Source: Pseudomonas sp. LB-090624 (GTDB lineage Bacteria; Pseudomonadota; Gammaproteobacteria; Pseudomonadales; Pseudomonadaceae). From it: DNA of 46,031 nucleotides. The position numbers were made by a program, and so were the translations under genes. Below the pieces are notes generated by a model that ran no database searches, was not told the origin of the DNA, and saw only the letters and a program-made list of their open reading frames with translations. Below are positions 8,875 through 18,049 of the stretch, piece by piece (positions within the stretch are counted from its first letter, which is position 1; every line of letters starts with the position of its first letter). The DNA is taken from the NCBI RefSeq assembly GCF_003205205.1, contig NZ_QJRL01000034.1, positions 1-46,031 of the forward strand, given 5' to 3'.

Positions 8875-8918
8875 CCGCCCCCCCCGGTAGACCACTCCCA
8901 CGACAGGAACGTGACGCG

Positions 8919-11621
8919 ATGCCCCAGGTGGACCCCGAGCTGTTCGACCGCGGCCAGTTCCAGGCGGAACTGGCACTCAAGGCGAGCCCTATCGCCGCCT
9001 TCAAGAAAGCCATCCGCCTGGCCGGCGAGGTGCTCGACAAGCGTTTTCGCGCTGGCAGCGAAATCCGCCCGCTGATCGAGGCCCGCGCCTGGCTGGTCGA
9101 CAATATCCTGCAACAGGCGTGGAACCAGTTCGACTGGGGTGACCACAGCGGCATCGCCCTGGTCGCGGTAGGCGGCTACGGGCGCGGTGAACTGCACCCG
9201 CATTCTGACATCGACCTGCTGATCCTGCTGGGTGCTGCCGAGCACGAGCAGTACCGCGACGCCATCGAACGCTTTCTGACCCTGCTATGGGACATCGGCC
9301 TGGAAGTGGGCCAGAGCGTACGCACGGTCGACGAATGCGCCGAACAGGCTCGCGCCGACCTGACGGTGATCACCAACCTGATGGAAAGCCGCACCATTGC
9401 CGGCCCCGAGGCCTTGCGCCAACGCATGCTGGAAGTCACCAGCACCGCGCACATGTGGCCAAGCAAGGAGTTCTTTCTGGCCAAGCGTGCCGAGCTCAAG
9501 GCCCGCCACCACAAGTACAACGACACCGAGTACAACCTCGAGCCCAACGTCAAGGGCTCGCCTGGCGGCCTGCGCGACATCCAGACCGTGCTGTGGGTCG
9601 CCCGGCGCCAATACGGTACGCTGAACCTGCACGCACTGGCCGGCGAAGGCTTCCTGCTGGAAAGCGAGAATGAACTGCTGGCTTCGTCCCAGGACTTCCT
9701 GTGGAAGGTACGCTACGCCCTGCACATGCTGGCCGGGCGCGCCGAGGACCGCCTGCTGTTCGACCACCAGCGCAGCCTGGCCGCACTGTTGGGCTACAGC
9801 GACGACAACCCTAAGCGGGCAATCGAGCAGTTCATGCAGCAGTACTACCGGGTGGTGATGAGCATCAGCCAGCTGTGCGACCTGATCATCCAGCACTTCG
9901 AAGAAGTCATCCTCGCCGACGAGGAAAGCAGCAGCACTCAGCCGCTGAACGCGCGCTTCCGCCTGCATGACGGCTATATAGAAGCCAGCCAACCGAACGT
10001 CTTCAAGCGTACGCCGTTCGCCATGCTGGAAATCTTCGTGCTAATGGCCCAGCACCCGGAAATCAAGGGTGTGCGCGCCGACACCGTGCGCTTGCTGCGC
10101 GAGCACCGGCACCTGATCGACGACACCTTCCGCACCGATATCCGCAACACCAGCCTGTTCATCGAGCTGTTCAAATGCGAAATCGGCATCCACCGCAACC
10201 TGCGGCGGATGAACCGCTACGGCATTCTTGGCCGTTACCTGCCGGAATTCGGCCTGATCGTGGGGCAGATGCAGCATGACCTGTTCCACATCTATACGGT
10301 CGATGCACACACGCTCAACCTCATCAAGCACCTGCGCAAGCTGCAATACACGCCAGTATCCGAAAAATTCCCGCTGGCCAGCAAACTCATGGGCCGCCTG
10401 CCCAAGCCCGAGCTGATCTACCTGGCCGGCCTTTACCATGACATCGGCAAGGGCCGTCAGGGCGACCACTCGGAAATCGGTGCAGTGGATGCGCAGAAGT
10501 TCTGCGAACGCCACCAACTACCGGCATGGGACAGCCGGCTGATCGTCTGGCTGGTGCAGAACCACCTGGTGATGTCGACCACCGCCCAGCGCAAGGACCT
10601 GTCCGACCCGCAGGTAATCAACGACTTTGCCCTGCACGTGGGCGACGAGACACGCCTGGATTACCTCTACGTGCTGACAGTGGCCGATATCAACGCCACC
10701 AACCCCAGCCTGTGGAACTCGTGGCGAGCCAGCCTGCTGCGCCAGCTCTACACCGAGACCAAGCGCGCCCTGCGCCGCGGCCTGGAGAACCCGCTGGACC
10801 GCGAAGAGCAGATTCGCCAGACCCAATCTGCAGCGCTGGACATCCTGGTGCGCGAGGGTACCGACCCGGACGACGTCGAGCAGTTGTGGTCGCAGCTGGG
10901 TGACGACTACTTCCTCAAGCACACCGCCGCCGATGTGGCCTGGCACAGTGACGCGATCCTGCAGCAACCAGCCGATGGCGGGCCTCTGGTACTGATCAAG
11001 GAAACCACCCAGCGCGAATTCGAGGGTGGCACCCAGATCTTCATCTACGCCCCCGACCAGCACGACTTCTTCGCCGTGACAGTGGCGGCCATGTCGCAGC
11101 TGAACCTGAACATCCACGACGCGCGGATCATCACCTCGAGCAGCCAGTTCACCCTCGACACCTATATCGTTCTGGACAACGACGGCGGCTCGATCGGCGA
11201 CAACCCGCAGCGGGTCCGGCAGATTCGCGACGGCCTGACCGAAGCGCTGCGCAACCCCGAAGACTACCCGACCATCATCCAGCGCCGGGTGCCGCGCCAG
11301 CTCAAGCATTTCGATTTCCCGCCGCAGGTGACCATCCTCAACGATGCCCAACGGCCGGTGACCATCCTTGAAATCACCGCCCCTGACCGCCCGGGCCTGC
11401 TGGCCCGGCTGGGGCGGATCTTCCTGGAGTTCGACCTGTCGCTGCAAAACGCCAAGATCGCCACCCTCGGCGAACGGGTGGAGGACGTGTTCTTCATCAC
11501 CGATGCCGACAACCAGCCGCTGTCTGACCCGCAACTGTGCAGCCGCCTGCAGGAGGCCATCGTGCAGCAGCTACAAGCCGGCCAAGGTAGCGACACCAGC
11601 CCGACCCGCGTGACCATTTAA
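8919..11621 (+). CDS. glnD: Bifunctional [protein-PII] uridylyltransferase / UMP-removing enzyme
   Basis: Nitrogen sensor that uridylylates PII (GlnB/GlnK) at low glutamine and removes UMP at high glutamine. The start ATG 8919, giving MPQVDPELFDRGQF and 900 residues, has AGGAA upstream; an in-frame upstream extension overlaps map and is rejected. The nucleotidyltransferase motif is at about residues 84-100 (GGYGRGELHPHSDIDL, with D97 and D99). The HD hydrolase motif LYHDIGKGRQGDHS is near residue 505. Two C-terminal ACT domains, about 700-780 and 810-890, include ITAPDRPGLLARLGRIFLEF and bind glutamine. All domains look intact. Confidence 0.96.
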   Translation: MPQVDPELFDRGQFQAELALKASPIAAFKKAIRLAGEVLDKRFRAGSEIRPLIEARAWLVDNILQQAWNQFDWGDHSGIALVAVGGYGRGELHPHSDIDLLILLGAAEHEQYRDAIERFLTLLWDIGLEVGQSVRTVDECAEQARADLTVITNLMESRTIAGPEALRQRMLEVTSTAHMWPSKEFFLAKRAELKARHHKYNDTEYNLEPNVKGSPGGLRDIQTVLWVARRQYGTLNLHALAGEGFLLESENELLASSQDFLWKVRYALHMLAGRAEDRLLFDHQRSLAALLGYSDDNPKRAIEQFMQQYYRVVMSISQLCDLIIQHFEEVILADEESSSTQPLNARFRLHDGYIEASQPNVFKRTPFAMLEIFVLMAQHPEIKGVRADTVRLLREHRHLIDDTFRTDIRNTSLFIELFKCEIGIHRNLRRMNRYGILGRYLPEFGLIVGQMQHDLFHIYTVDAHTLNLIKHLRKLQYTPVSEKFPLASKLMGRLPKPELIYLAGLYHDIGKGRQGDHSEIGAVDAQKFCERHQLPAWDSRLIVWLVQNHLVMSTTAQRKDLSDPQVINDFALHVGDETRLDYLYVLTVADINATNPSLWNSWRASLLRQLYTETKRALRRGLENPLDREEQIRQTQSAALDILVREGTDPDDVEQLWSQLGDDYFLKHTAADVAWHSDAILQQPADGGPLVLIKETTQREFEGGTQIFIYAPDQHDFFAVTVAAMSQLNLNIHDARIITSSSQFTLDTYIVLDNDGGSIGDNPQRVRQIRDGLTEALRNPEDYPTIIQRRVPRQLKHFDFPPQVTILNDAQRPVTILEITAPDRPGLLARLGRIFLEFDLSLQNAKIATLGERVEDVFFITDADNQPLSDPQLCSRLQEAIVQQLQAGQGSDTSPTRVTI

Positions 11622-11651
11622 CGATTAGACGATTGACGAGACCTTGCGCCG

Positions 11652-12848
11652 ATGAACCATGCTTTGACCCAGCTTCAGCCCTACCCGTTCGAGAAGCTCC
11701 GCGCCCTGCTGGGCAGCGTGAAGCCTGCGGCGGACAAACGCGCCATCGCCCTGTCGATCGGTGAGCCGAAGCACGAATCGCCGGCATTCGTCGCCCAGGC
11801 CATGGCCGACAACCTCGACAAGCTGGCGGTGTACCCCAGCACCGTCGGCCTGCCGGCCCTGCGCCAGGCCATCGGCCAATGGTGCGAGCGGCGCTTTGGC
11901 GTGCCGACCGGCTGGCTGGACGCCGACCGCCACGTCCTGCCGGTCAACGGCACACGTGAAGCGCTGTTCGCCTTCACCCAGGCGGTGGTCAACCGCGCCG
12001 ATGACGGCCTGGTGGTCAGCCCCAACCCGTTTTACCAGATCTACGAAGGCGCAGCGCTGCTGGCCGGCGCCACCCCGCACTACCTGCCGTGCCTGGAAAA
12101 CAACGGTTTCAATCCGGACTTCGACGCCGTACCAGCCGAGGTGTGGCAGCGTTGCCAGATCCTGTTCCTGTGCTCGCCAGGCAACCCGACGGGCGCGCTG
12201 GTGCCCATGGAGACCCTGAAAAAGCTGATTGCCCTGGCCGACCAACATGACTTCGTGATTGCGGCCGACGAGTGCTACAGCGAGCTGTACTTCGACGAGG
12301 ATGCGCCGCCACCGGGCCTGCTGAGCGCCTGCGCCGAGCTGGGCCGTAGCGATTTTGCGCGCTGCGTGGTGTTCCACAGCCTGTCCAAGCGCTCCAACCT
12401 GCCAGGTTTGCGCTCGGGCTTCGTGGCTGGCGATGCCAACATCATCAAGCCGTTCCTGCTCTACCGTACCTACCACGGCTGCGCCATGCCGGTGCAGACC
12501 CAGCTGGCCAGCATCGCCGCCTGGCAAGATGAGGCGCATGTACGCGAGAACCGCGACCAGTACCGCGCCAAGTACGATGCCGTGCTGGACATCCTGCAGC
12601 CGGTGATGGACGTGCAACGCCCGGATGGCAGCTTCTACCTGTGGGCCAAGGTGCCGGGCTGTGATGCCGAGTTCACCCGCGACCTGTTCGAAGCCCAGCA
12701 TGTGACCGTGGTACCGGGGTCGTACCTGTCGCGTGAAGTGGCTGGCGTGAACCCGGGTGCCGGGCGCGTGCGCATGGCCCTGGTTGCACCGCTGGCCGAG
12801 TGCATCGAGGCGGCAGAGCGGATTCGCGCCTTCCTGCAAAACCGTTGA
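11652..12848 (+). CDS. dapC: N-succinyldiaminopimelate aminotransferase
   Basis: PLP enzyme that transaminates N-succinyl-2-amino-6-ketopimelate with glutamate in the succinylase branch to meso-diaminopimelate and lysine. The class I aminotransferase fold is clear in 398 residues. Visible parts are the PLP-phosphate region PVNGTREALFAF, the substrate segment LFLCSPGNPTGAL, Asp in VIAADECYSELYF, and the Schiff-base Lys246 in HSLSKRSNLPGLRSGF. It follows glnD by 30 bp. The assignment as DapC rather than another class I aminotransferase rests on length, sequence style and the nearby dapD (15272) and dapE (21772). Confidence 0.9.
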   Translation: MNHALTQLQPYPFEKLRALLGSVKPAADKRAIALSIGEPKHESPAFVAQAMADNLDKLAVYPSTVGLPALRQAIGQWCERRFGVPTGWLDADRHVLPVNGTREALFAFTQAVVNRADDGLVVSPNPFYQIYEGAALLAGATPHYLPCLENNGFNPDFDAVPAEVWQRCQILFLCSPGNPTGALVPMETLKKLIALADQHDFVIAADECYSELYFDEDAPPPGLLSACAELGRSDFARCVVFHSLSKRSNLPGLRSGFVAGDANIIKPFLLYRTYHGCAMPVQTQLASIAAWQDEAHVRENRDQYRAKYDAVLDILQPVMDVQRPDGSFYLWAKVPGCDAEFTRDLFEAQHVTVVPGSYLSREVAGVNPGAGRVRMALVAPLAECIEAAERIRAFLQNR

Positions 12849-12855
12849 CTGAACC

Positions 12856-12896
12856 GGGGGCGCTTTGCGCCCCATTCGCGGGACAAGCCCGCGAAT
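12856..12896. repeat. REP-like double hairpin between convergent genes
   Basis: Two adjacent inverted repeats: GGGGCGC-TTT-GCGCCCC (12857-12873) and ATTCGCGGG-ACAAG-CCCGCGAAT (12874-12896). The second is the common P. putida REP core. The element lies between the 3' ends of dapC and the antiporter gene and may end transcription from both sides. There is no T tract. Confidence 0.65.
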
Positions 12897-12910
12897 TGCA
12901 GCCATTAGGT

Positions 12911-14557
12911 CTACTTGACCTGCCCCAGGTTCGCCTCACTCATATCCAGCTCCCCCAGTACCTGCCGCACCACCTCATCTCCCACCAGGTGCTGGCGATG
13001 CAGGTTATACAACTCCAGCCGCTGCGCCCTCAGCGCACGCAGGCGTAAACGCCGCTCCAGCAAGTCCATCTGTTCGGCCAGGGCCTTGGCCTCGGCACTG
13101 TCGTTGTAACTGTCCAGCTCATCCCGGTACTCAGCCATCAACCGTGCCTTCAGCTCGGTTGCCAGGGTCGCCTGAGCAGCATCTTGCGGGGCTGTGGCGT
13201 CGATCACCTCCTCTGCTTCCAAGGCATGAATCGCCGCCTCGGCCGTACGCCGCCAGGCTTCCTGCACTTCCTGGTGCAAGCGCTCGTCCGGGCTCTTGGT
13301 CACCCCGCGCAGTAACATCGGCAGCGCGATGCAGGCGCTGATCAACGACAGCAGGATCACCCCGGCGGCAATGAAAATCAGCAAGTCTCGCTCAGGGAAG
13401 GCCTTGCCCGCGCCCATCAGCAACGGCACCGACATCACACCCGCCAAGGTCACCGCACCGCGCACTCCGCCCAGGGTCAGCAGCCAGCAGGAGCGCGCCG
13501 TAGGCATCAGCACCAGCGCCGGCTTGCCACGCCAGCGACGCACCACACCGATCGAACGCCAGATGCTCTGCACCCAGATGAACCGCAGCAGGATCAGCGC
13601 AGCAAAGATCGCCACCACGTCCAGGCAGCGGTAGGCCAGGGTCGGCCACACGGTAGCCTCGTGGCTGACCACCGCTTTGATGATGTCCGGCAACTGCAGG
13701 CCCAGTAGCAGGAAGATCAGGCCATTGAAGGCGAACTCCAGCAGCGACCAGACGCTACGGTTGAGCAGGCGGGTGCTGGTCTGGCGTGGCAGCAGGTCGA
13801 GCCAGCTCTGCATCATGCCGGCTGCCACCGCCGAAAGGATGCCCGAAACGCCCAGGCGCTCGGCCAGCACGTAGGCCGCGAATGGTAGCAGTAGCATGAA
13901 CACCACGTGGGTGGCGGGGTCGTCCCAGCCGCGCGCGATCATCCACGCCCGCAGGCGGCCGACCAGCCAGCTCAGGCCCACCCCCACCGCCAGCCCGCCA
14001 AGCGCGACCAGCACAAAGCTGAAGCTTGCATCGGTCAGCGAAAACACCCCGGTGATCGCCGCCGCCAGGGCGAACTTGAAGGTCACCAGGCCCGATGCAT
14101 CGTTCATCAGGGCCTCCCCCTGCAACATGTGCATCAGCGGAGTGGGCAGGCGGTCCTGGGCAATGGCCGATACCGCCACGGCATCGGTCGGCGACAGGAC
14201 CGCCGCGAGGGCGAAGGCCACCGGCAGGGGGATGCTCGGCAGCAGCCAGTGAATGAAGTAGCCAGCCCCGACCACGGTGAACAGCACCAACCCGACGGCC
14301 AGCGCCACCACTGGCCCGCGAATGCGCCACAACTCACGCTTGGGGATGCGCCAGCCGTCGGCGAACAGCAGCGGCGGCAAGAACAGGAACAGGAACAATT
14401 CGGGGTCCAGGGCTACATGCAGGCCCAGGGTCGGCAAGGCCAGCAAGGCTCCGGCGGCGATCTGCACCAGCGGCAAGGGCAGCGGAATCATGCGGCCGAC
14501 CAGCTTCGACAGGCTGACCAGCGTCAGCAGGATGAGGACGGTGTAGGCGGACTGCAT
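12911..14557 (-). CDS. CPA1-family Na+/H+ antiporter
   Basis: Membrane cation/proton exchanger of 548 residues. About twelve hydrophobic helices fill residues 1-400, and a charged cytoplasmic tail follows (EVQEAWRRTAEAAIHALEAEEV onward) with coiled-coil character. CPA1 signatures are visible: FLFLFLPPLLFADGWRIP, ALAAVLSPTDAVAVSAIA and GEALMNDASGLVTFKFALA, which contains the conserved ND pair. The start at 14557 (MQSAYTVLILLTLVSLSKLV) places the first helix at the N-terminus; an upstream in-frame start would add 18 polar residues. Homologues are annotated NhaP or YjcE type, but the ion preference cannot be read from sequence. It is convergent with dapC. Confidence 0.88.
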   Translation of the reverse strand: MQSAYTVLILLTLVSLSKLVGRMIPLPLPLVQIAAGALLALPTLGLHVALDPELFLFLFLPPLLFADGWRIPKRELWRIRGPVVALAVGLVLFTVVGAGYFIHWLLPSIPLPVAFALAAVLSPTDAVAVSAIAQDRLPTPLMHMLQGEALMNDASGLVTFKFALAAAITGVFSLTDASFSFVLVALGGLAVGVGLSWLVGRLRAWMIARGWDDPATHVVFMLLLPFAAYVLAERLGVSGILSAVAAGMMQSWLDLLPRQTSTRLLNRSVWSLLEFAFNGLIFLLLGLQLPDIIKAVVSHEATVWPTLAYRCLDVVAIFAALILLRFIWVQSIWRSIGVVRRWRGKPALVLMPTARSCWLLTLGGVRGAVTLAGVMSVPLLMGAGKAFPERDLLIFIAAGVILLSLISACIALPMLLRGVTKSPDERLHQEVQEAWRRTAEAAIHALEAEEVIDATAPQDAAQATLATELKARLMAEYRDELDSYNDSAEAKALAEQMDLLERRLRLRALRAQRLELYNLHRQHLVGDEVVRQVLGELDMSEANLGQVK

Positions 14558-14892
14558 CCGGGAAAGCTTCCTTTGTGAACCAGAAACGGTAGCAAGGCGA
14601 AACATCGCCATTGAAACAATATGTTAGCGGCGACCGACAGCGTGGGGCCGCTGCACGATAGTCGCAGGTGACGGCGGAATATGTAACACGATGATACTTA
14701 AGGCGATGGCGGCGCGCGGACCTCCTCTCGCCTGAGCATGCGTCACTCGGGTCCTGCGGCGCTCGATCTCCGACACACTGTACGGCGCAAGGCAAGCACA
14801 CCCGTGGCGCTCACTGTTTCGTTCCCGCATAATCCCGCGACTGAAATCGAAAAACGGAGAGATTGGGGCAACCTGTATCCCCAATGTACACA
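14558..14892. other. Divergent intergenic interval, possible empty prophage site
   Basis: This 335-bp interval separates the antiporter start from the YffB/ArsC-like start. No tRNA, gene or strong repeat is seen. It must hold the promoters of both flanking genes, but no box pair stands out. From memory, KT2440 carries a prophage close to this point in the gene order; no attachment-site duplication is visible here. Confidence 0.4.
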
Positions 14893-15240
14893 ATGACCTA
14901 CACGCTCTACGGCATCAAAGCCTGTGACACCATGAAAAAGGCGCGTACCTGGCTCGAAGACAAAGCCATCGCCTACGAATTCCACGATTACAAAACCCAA
15001 GGCATCGACCGTGACAGCCTGAACCGCTGGTGCGACGAACACGGCTGGGAAGTCATCCTCAACCGTGCCGGCACCACCTTCCGCAAGCTGGACGACGCCA
15101 GCAAGGCCGACCTCGACCAGGCCAAGGCCGTCGAGCTGATGCTGGCCCAGCCGTCGATGATCAAACGCCCGGTGCTCGACCTTGGCGCGCGTACTCTGGT
15201 TGGCTTCAAGCCCGACCTGTACGCCGCTGCCCTGGCCTGA
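14893..15240 (+). CDS. ArsC/Spx-family reductase-like protein (YffB type)
   Basis: Small thioredoxin-fold protein of 115 residues from the ArsC/Spx family. It begins MTYTLYGIKACDTMKKARTW, where the single Cys replaces the CxxC of thioredoxins, and continues with family segments LNRAGTTFRKLDDASKAD and PSMIKRPVLDLG. The pattern matches E. coli YffB more closely than true arsenate reductases, and no ars genes are nearby, so an arsenate role should not be assumed. An in-frame ATG at 14884 is an alternative start; 14893 aligns better with relatives. It lies 31 bp upstream of dapD, and this pairing is common in pseudomonads. Confidence 0.88.
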   Translation: MTYTLYGIKACDTMKKARTWLEDKAIAYEFHDYKTQGIDRDSLNRWCDEHGWEVILNRAGTTFRKLDDASKADLDQAKAVELMLAQPSMIKRPVLDLGARTLVGFKPDLYAAALA

Positions 15241-15271
15241 GCCCCTACCCTATTTCGCACGAGGTAATCAC

Positions 15272-16306
15272 ATGTCCAATACCCTGTTCAGCCTGGCCTT
15301 CGGTGTCGGCTCCCAGAACCGCCAGGGCGCCTGGCTGGAAGTGTTCTACGCACAACCGCTGCTCAACCCGAGCGCCGAACTGGTTGCTGCAGTAGCCCCT
15401 GTTCTCGGTTACGAAGGTGGCAACCAGGCCATCGCCTTCAGCAACGCCCAGGCCGCACAACTGGCCGAAGCCCTGAAAGGCGTCGACGCGTCCCAGGCCG
15501 CCCTGCTGACCCGCCTGGCCGAAAGCCACAAGCCGCTGGTCGCCACCCTGCTGGCCGAAGACGCCGCCCTGACCTCCACCCCAGAGGCCTACCTCAAGCT
15601 GCACCTGCTGTCGCACCGCCTGGTCAAGCCGCATGGCGTGAGCCTGGCCGGCATCTTCCCGCTGCTGCCGAACGTGGCCTGGACCAACCAGGGCGCGGTA
15701 GACCTGAGCGAACTGGCTGAGCTGCAACTGGAAGCGCGCCTGAAGGGCGAACTGCTGGAAGTGTTCTCGGTGGACAAGTTCCCGAAAATGACCGACTACG
15801 TGGTCCCGGCCGGCGTGCGTATCGCCGACACCGCTCGTGTGCGCCTGGGCGCCTACATTGGCGAAGGCACCACCATCATGCACGAAGGCTTCGTCAACTT
15901 TAACGCTGGCACCGAAGGCCCGGGCATGATCGAAGGCCGCGTTTCCGCAGGCGTATTCGTCGGCAAGGGCTCTGACCTGGGCGGCGGCTGCTCGACCATG
16001 GGCACCCTGTCCGGTGGCGGCAATATCGTCATCAAGGTTGGTGAAGGCTGCCTGATCGGCGCCAACGCCGGTATCGGCATCCCACTGGGCGACCGCAACA
16101 CCGTCGAGGCTGGCCTGTACATCACTGCCGGCACCAAGGTGAACCTGCTGGACGAAAACAACGAGCTGGTCAAAGTGGTCAAGGCCCGCGACCTGGCCGG
16201 CCAGACCGACCTGCTGTTCCGCCGCAACTCGCTGAACGGCGCGGTGGAGTGCAAGACCCACAAGTCGGCCATCGAGCTGAACGAAGCGCTGCACGCTCAC
16301 AACTGA
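15272..16306 (+). CDS. dapD: 2,3,4,5-tetrahydropyridine-2,6-dicarboxylate N-succinyltransferase
   Basis: Transfers succinyl from succinyl-CoA to tetrahydrodipicolinate, the step before DapC. The 344-residue protein is the long form found in Pseudomonas. The C-terminal half is a left-handed beta helix of hexapeptide repeats (VRIADTARVRLGAYIGEGTTIM, GNIVIKVGEGCLIGANAGIGIPLG). The start ATG 15272 (MSNTLFSLAFGVGSQNRQGA) has GAGG seven bases upstream; a longer in-frame reading overlaps the upstream gene and is rejected. A rho-independent terminator follows at 16334. Confidence 0.94.
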   Translation: MSNTLFSLAFGVGSQNRQGAWLEVFYAQPLLNPSAELVAAVAPVLGYEGGNQAIAFSNAQAAQLAEALKGVDASQAALLTRLAESHKPLVATLLAEDAALTSTPEAYLKLHLLSHRLVKPHGVSLAGIFPLLPNVAWTNQGAVDLSELAELQLEARLKGELLEVFSVDKFPKMTDYVVPAGVRIADTARVRLGAYIGEGTTIMHEGFVNFNAGTEGPGMIEGRVSAGVFVGKGSDLGGGCSTMGTLSGGGNIVIKVGEGCLIGANAGIGIPLGDRNTVEAGLYITAGTKVNLLDENNELVKVVKARDLAGQTDLLFRRNSLNGAVECKTHKSAIELNEALHAHN

Positions 16307-16333
16307 GAACCTTGCCGGGTTTGAGGTGTTAAG

Positions 16334-16369
16334 ATCGGGTCTGGCGCCAACGCACCAGACCCGATTTTC
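16334..16369 (+). terminator. Rho-independent terminator after dapD
   Basis: An 11-bp perfect stem ATCGGGTCTGG / CCAGACCCGAT (16334-16344 and 16355-16365) has a 10-nt loop and runs into TTTTC. It separates dapD from csdA, which starts only 19 bp later. Confidence 0.85.
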
Positions 16370-16387
16370 ATTCCAGGCCTCGCAAAC

Positions 16388-17593
16388 ATGTTCCAGCCCT
16401 CTCCCTGGCGTGCCGACTTCCCCGCCATCGCCGCCCTGCAACGGCAGCACCAGACCTATCTGGACAGCGCCGCCACCACCCAGAAGCCGCAAGCCCTGCT
16501 CGATGCCCTGAGCCATTACTACGGCCATGGCGCGGCCAACGTGCACCGTGCCCAGCACTTGCCTGGCGCATTGGCGACCCAGGCCTTCGAAACCAGCCGC
16601 GACAAGGTTGCCGCCTGGCTCAATGCCGCTGACTCACGGCAGGTGGTGTTCACCCACGGCGCCACCTCGGCACTGAACCTGCTGGCCTATGGCCTGGAGC
16701 ACCGCTTCGAGGCCGGTGACGAGATTGCCGTCAGTGCCCTGGAGCACCATGCCAACCTGCTGCCTTGGCAACAGTTGGCCCAGCGGCGCAACCTGCGCCT
16801 GGTGGTGCTACCGCTGGATACCCAAGGCCGCATCGACCTGGACCAGGCCCTGCAATTGATCGGCCCGCGCACCCGGGTGCTCGCGGTCAGTCAGTTGTCC
16901 AATGTGCTCGGCACCTGGCAGCCGCTGCCCGCCCTACTGGCGCATGCCCGTGCCCAAGGTGCCGTGACCGTGGTCGATGGTGCTCAAGGCGTAGTGCATG
17001 GCCGCCACGACGTGCAAAAACTGGGCTGCGACTTCTATGTGTTCTCCAGCCACAAGCTGTATGGCCCGGATGGCGTTGGCGTGCTCTACGGCCGCAGCCA
17101 GGCCCTGGAGCTGCTGCGCCACTGGCAGTTCGGTGGCGAGATGGTGCAACTGGCCGACTACCAGGGCGCCAGCTTCCGCCCGGCGCCACTGGGGTTTGAA
17201 GCAGGCACACCTCCAATTGCCGGGGTAATCGGCCTGGGCGCCACCCTGGACTACCTGGCCAGCCTCGATGCCCAAGCGGTAGAAGCCCACGAAAACAGCT
17301 TGCATCAGCACTTGCTGCGCGGCCTGGCGGATCGTGAGGGAGTGCGGGTGCTGGGTGCGCCCCAGACGGCCCTGGCCAGTTTCGTGATTGAGGGCGTGCA
17401 CAATGCCGACATCGCCCACCTGCTCACCGAGCAGGGCATTGCCGTACGTGCCGGGCATCACTGCGCCATGCCCCTGCTGAAAGGGCTGGGGCTGGAGGGC
17501 GCGATACGGGTATCGCTGGGGTTATACAACGACAGCGATGACCTGCAGCGATTCTTTGCAGCACTGGACCAAGGCCTGGAGTTGTTGCAATGA
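16388..17593 (+). CDS. csdA: Cysteine desulfurase, CsdA/SufS family
   Basis: Class II PLP cysteine desulfurase of 401 residues that takes sulfur from cysteine and passes it as persulfide to a SufE-like acceptor. The Schiff-base lysine is K223 in YVFSSHKLYGPDGVGVLYG, and the persulfide cysteine is C359 in RAGHHCAMPLLKGLG. PLP ring contacts appear in VVDGAQGVVHG. Its stop overlaps the start of the SufE-like gene (ATGA), so partner and enzyme are coupled. No sufBCD genes are present, which favours CsdA over SufS. tcdA downstream, on the other strand, completes the E. coli csdA-csdE-csdL set. Confidence 0.93.
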   Translation: MFQPSPWRADFPAIAALQRQHQTYLDSAATTQKPQALLDALSHYYGHGAANVHRAQHLPGALATQAFETSRDKVAAWLNAADSRQVVFTHGATSALNLLAYGLEHRFEAGDEIAVSALEHHANLLPWQQLAQRRNLRLVVLPLDTQGRIDLDQALQLIGPRTRVLAVSQLSNVLGTWQPLPALLAHARAQGAVTVVDGAQGVVHGRHDVQKLGCDFYVFSSHKLYGPDGVGVLYGRSQALELLRHWQFGGEMVQLADYQGASFRPAPLGFEAGTPPIAGVIGLGATLDYLASLDAQAVEAHENSLHQHLLRGLADREGVRVLGAPQTALASFVIEGVHNADIAHLLTEQGIAVRAGHHCAMPLLKGLGLEGAIRVSLGLYNDSDDLQRFFAALDQGLELLQ

Positions 17594-18000
17594 ACCTGTC
17601 GGATCAGGCGCTTCAAGCGCTGGAAGCTTTTCAACAGGGCAAGGGCTGGGAACAGCGTGCGCGGCTGTTGATGCAGTGGGGTGATCGCCTGGAGCCGCTG
17701 GCTGACGACGAAAAGACCGAGGCCAACCGGGTGCATGGCTGCGAAAGCCTGGTGTGGCTGGTGGCCGAGCAGGTCGAGGGAATCTGGCGGTTCAAGGCCA
17801 GCAGCGATGCCCGCTTGTTGCGTGGGCTGCTGGCGCTGTTGCTGGTGCGGGTGCAGGGAATACCCAGCGAGGAGCTGGCCGGGATCGATCTGCGCGAGTG
17901 GTTTACCGAGCTTGGGCTGGAGCGCCAATTGTCGCCGTCGCGCAGCAATGGGCTGCATGCGGTGTTGCAGCGGATGGCGGAATTGGCGTCCGACCGCTGA
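17590..18000 (+). CDS. csdE: SufE-family sulfur acceptor CsdE
   Basis: Sulfur acceptor protein of 136 residues that takes persulfide sulfur from the upstream desulfurase. The acceptor cysteine is C51 in RVHGCESLVWL, the same position as in E. coli SufE. The family segment LLRGLLALLLVRVQGI and the C-terminal RSNGLHAVLQRM are present. Overlap with csdA by four bases makes the pairing certain. A REP hairpin follows, before the convergent tcdA gene. Confidence 0.93.
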   Translation: MNLSDQALQALEAFQQGKGWEQRARLLMQWGDRLEPLADDEKTEANRVHGCESLVWLVAEQVEGIWRFKASSDARLLRGLLALLLVRVQGIPSEELAGIDLREWFTELGLERQLSPSRSNGLHAVLQRMAELASDR

Positions 18001-18007
18001 AGTGGCC

Positions 18008-18042
18008 CCGGCTGCTCCGCGGGCAGGCCCGCGAAGCAGCCG
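18008..18042. repeat. REP-like inverted repeat between csdE and tcdA
   Basis: CCGGCTGCT and AGCAGCCGG flank CGCGGGC-AG-GCCCGCG, giving a nested 35-bp inverted repeat. It sits between two convergent 3' ends, with no T tract. It may act as a two-way transcription barrier. Confidence 0.65.
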
Positions 18043-18049
18043 GCGCGTT

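Noticed and set aside
10518..11534. Minus-strand open frame of 338 codons opposite the glnD C-terminus
   Set aside because: It is antisense to the HD-ACT region, with no start signal and no recognisable fold.
14612..14883. tRNA gene as prophage attachment site
   Set aside because: No T-loop GGTTCGAATCC-like sequence or cloverleaf pairing was found on either strand.
14893..15240. Arsenate reductase as function of the ArsC-family gene
   Set aside because: The sequence fits YffB better, and there are no arsR, arsB or arsH genes nearby.
15245..16558. Minus-strand open frame of 437 codons opposite dapD
   Set aside because: It spans dapD and its terminator antisense; the composition is that of a shadow frame.
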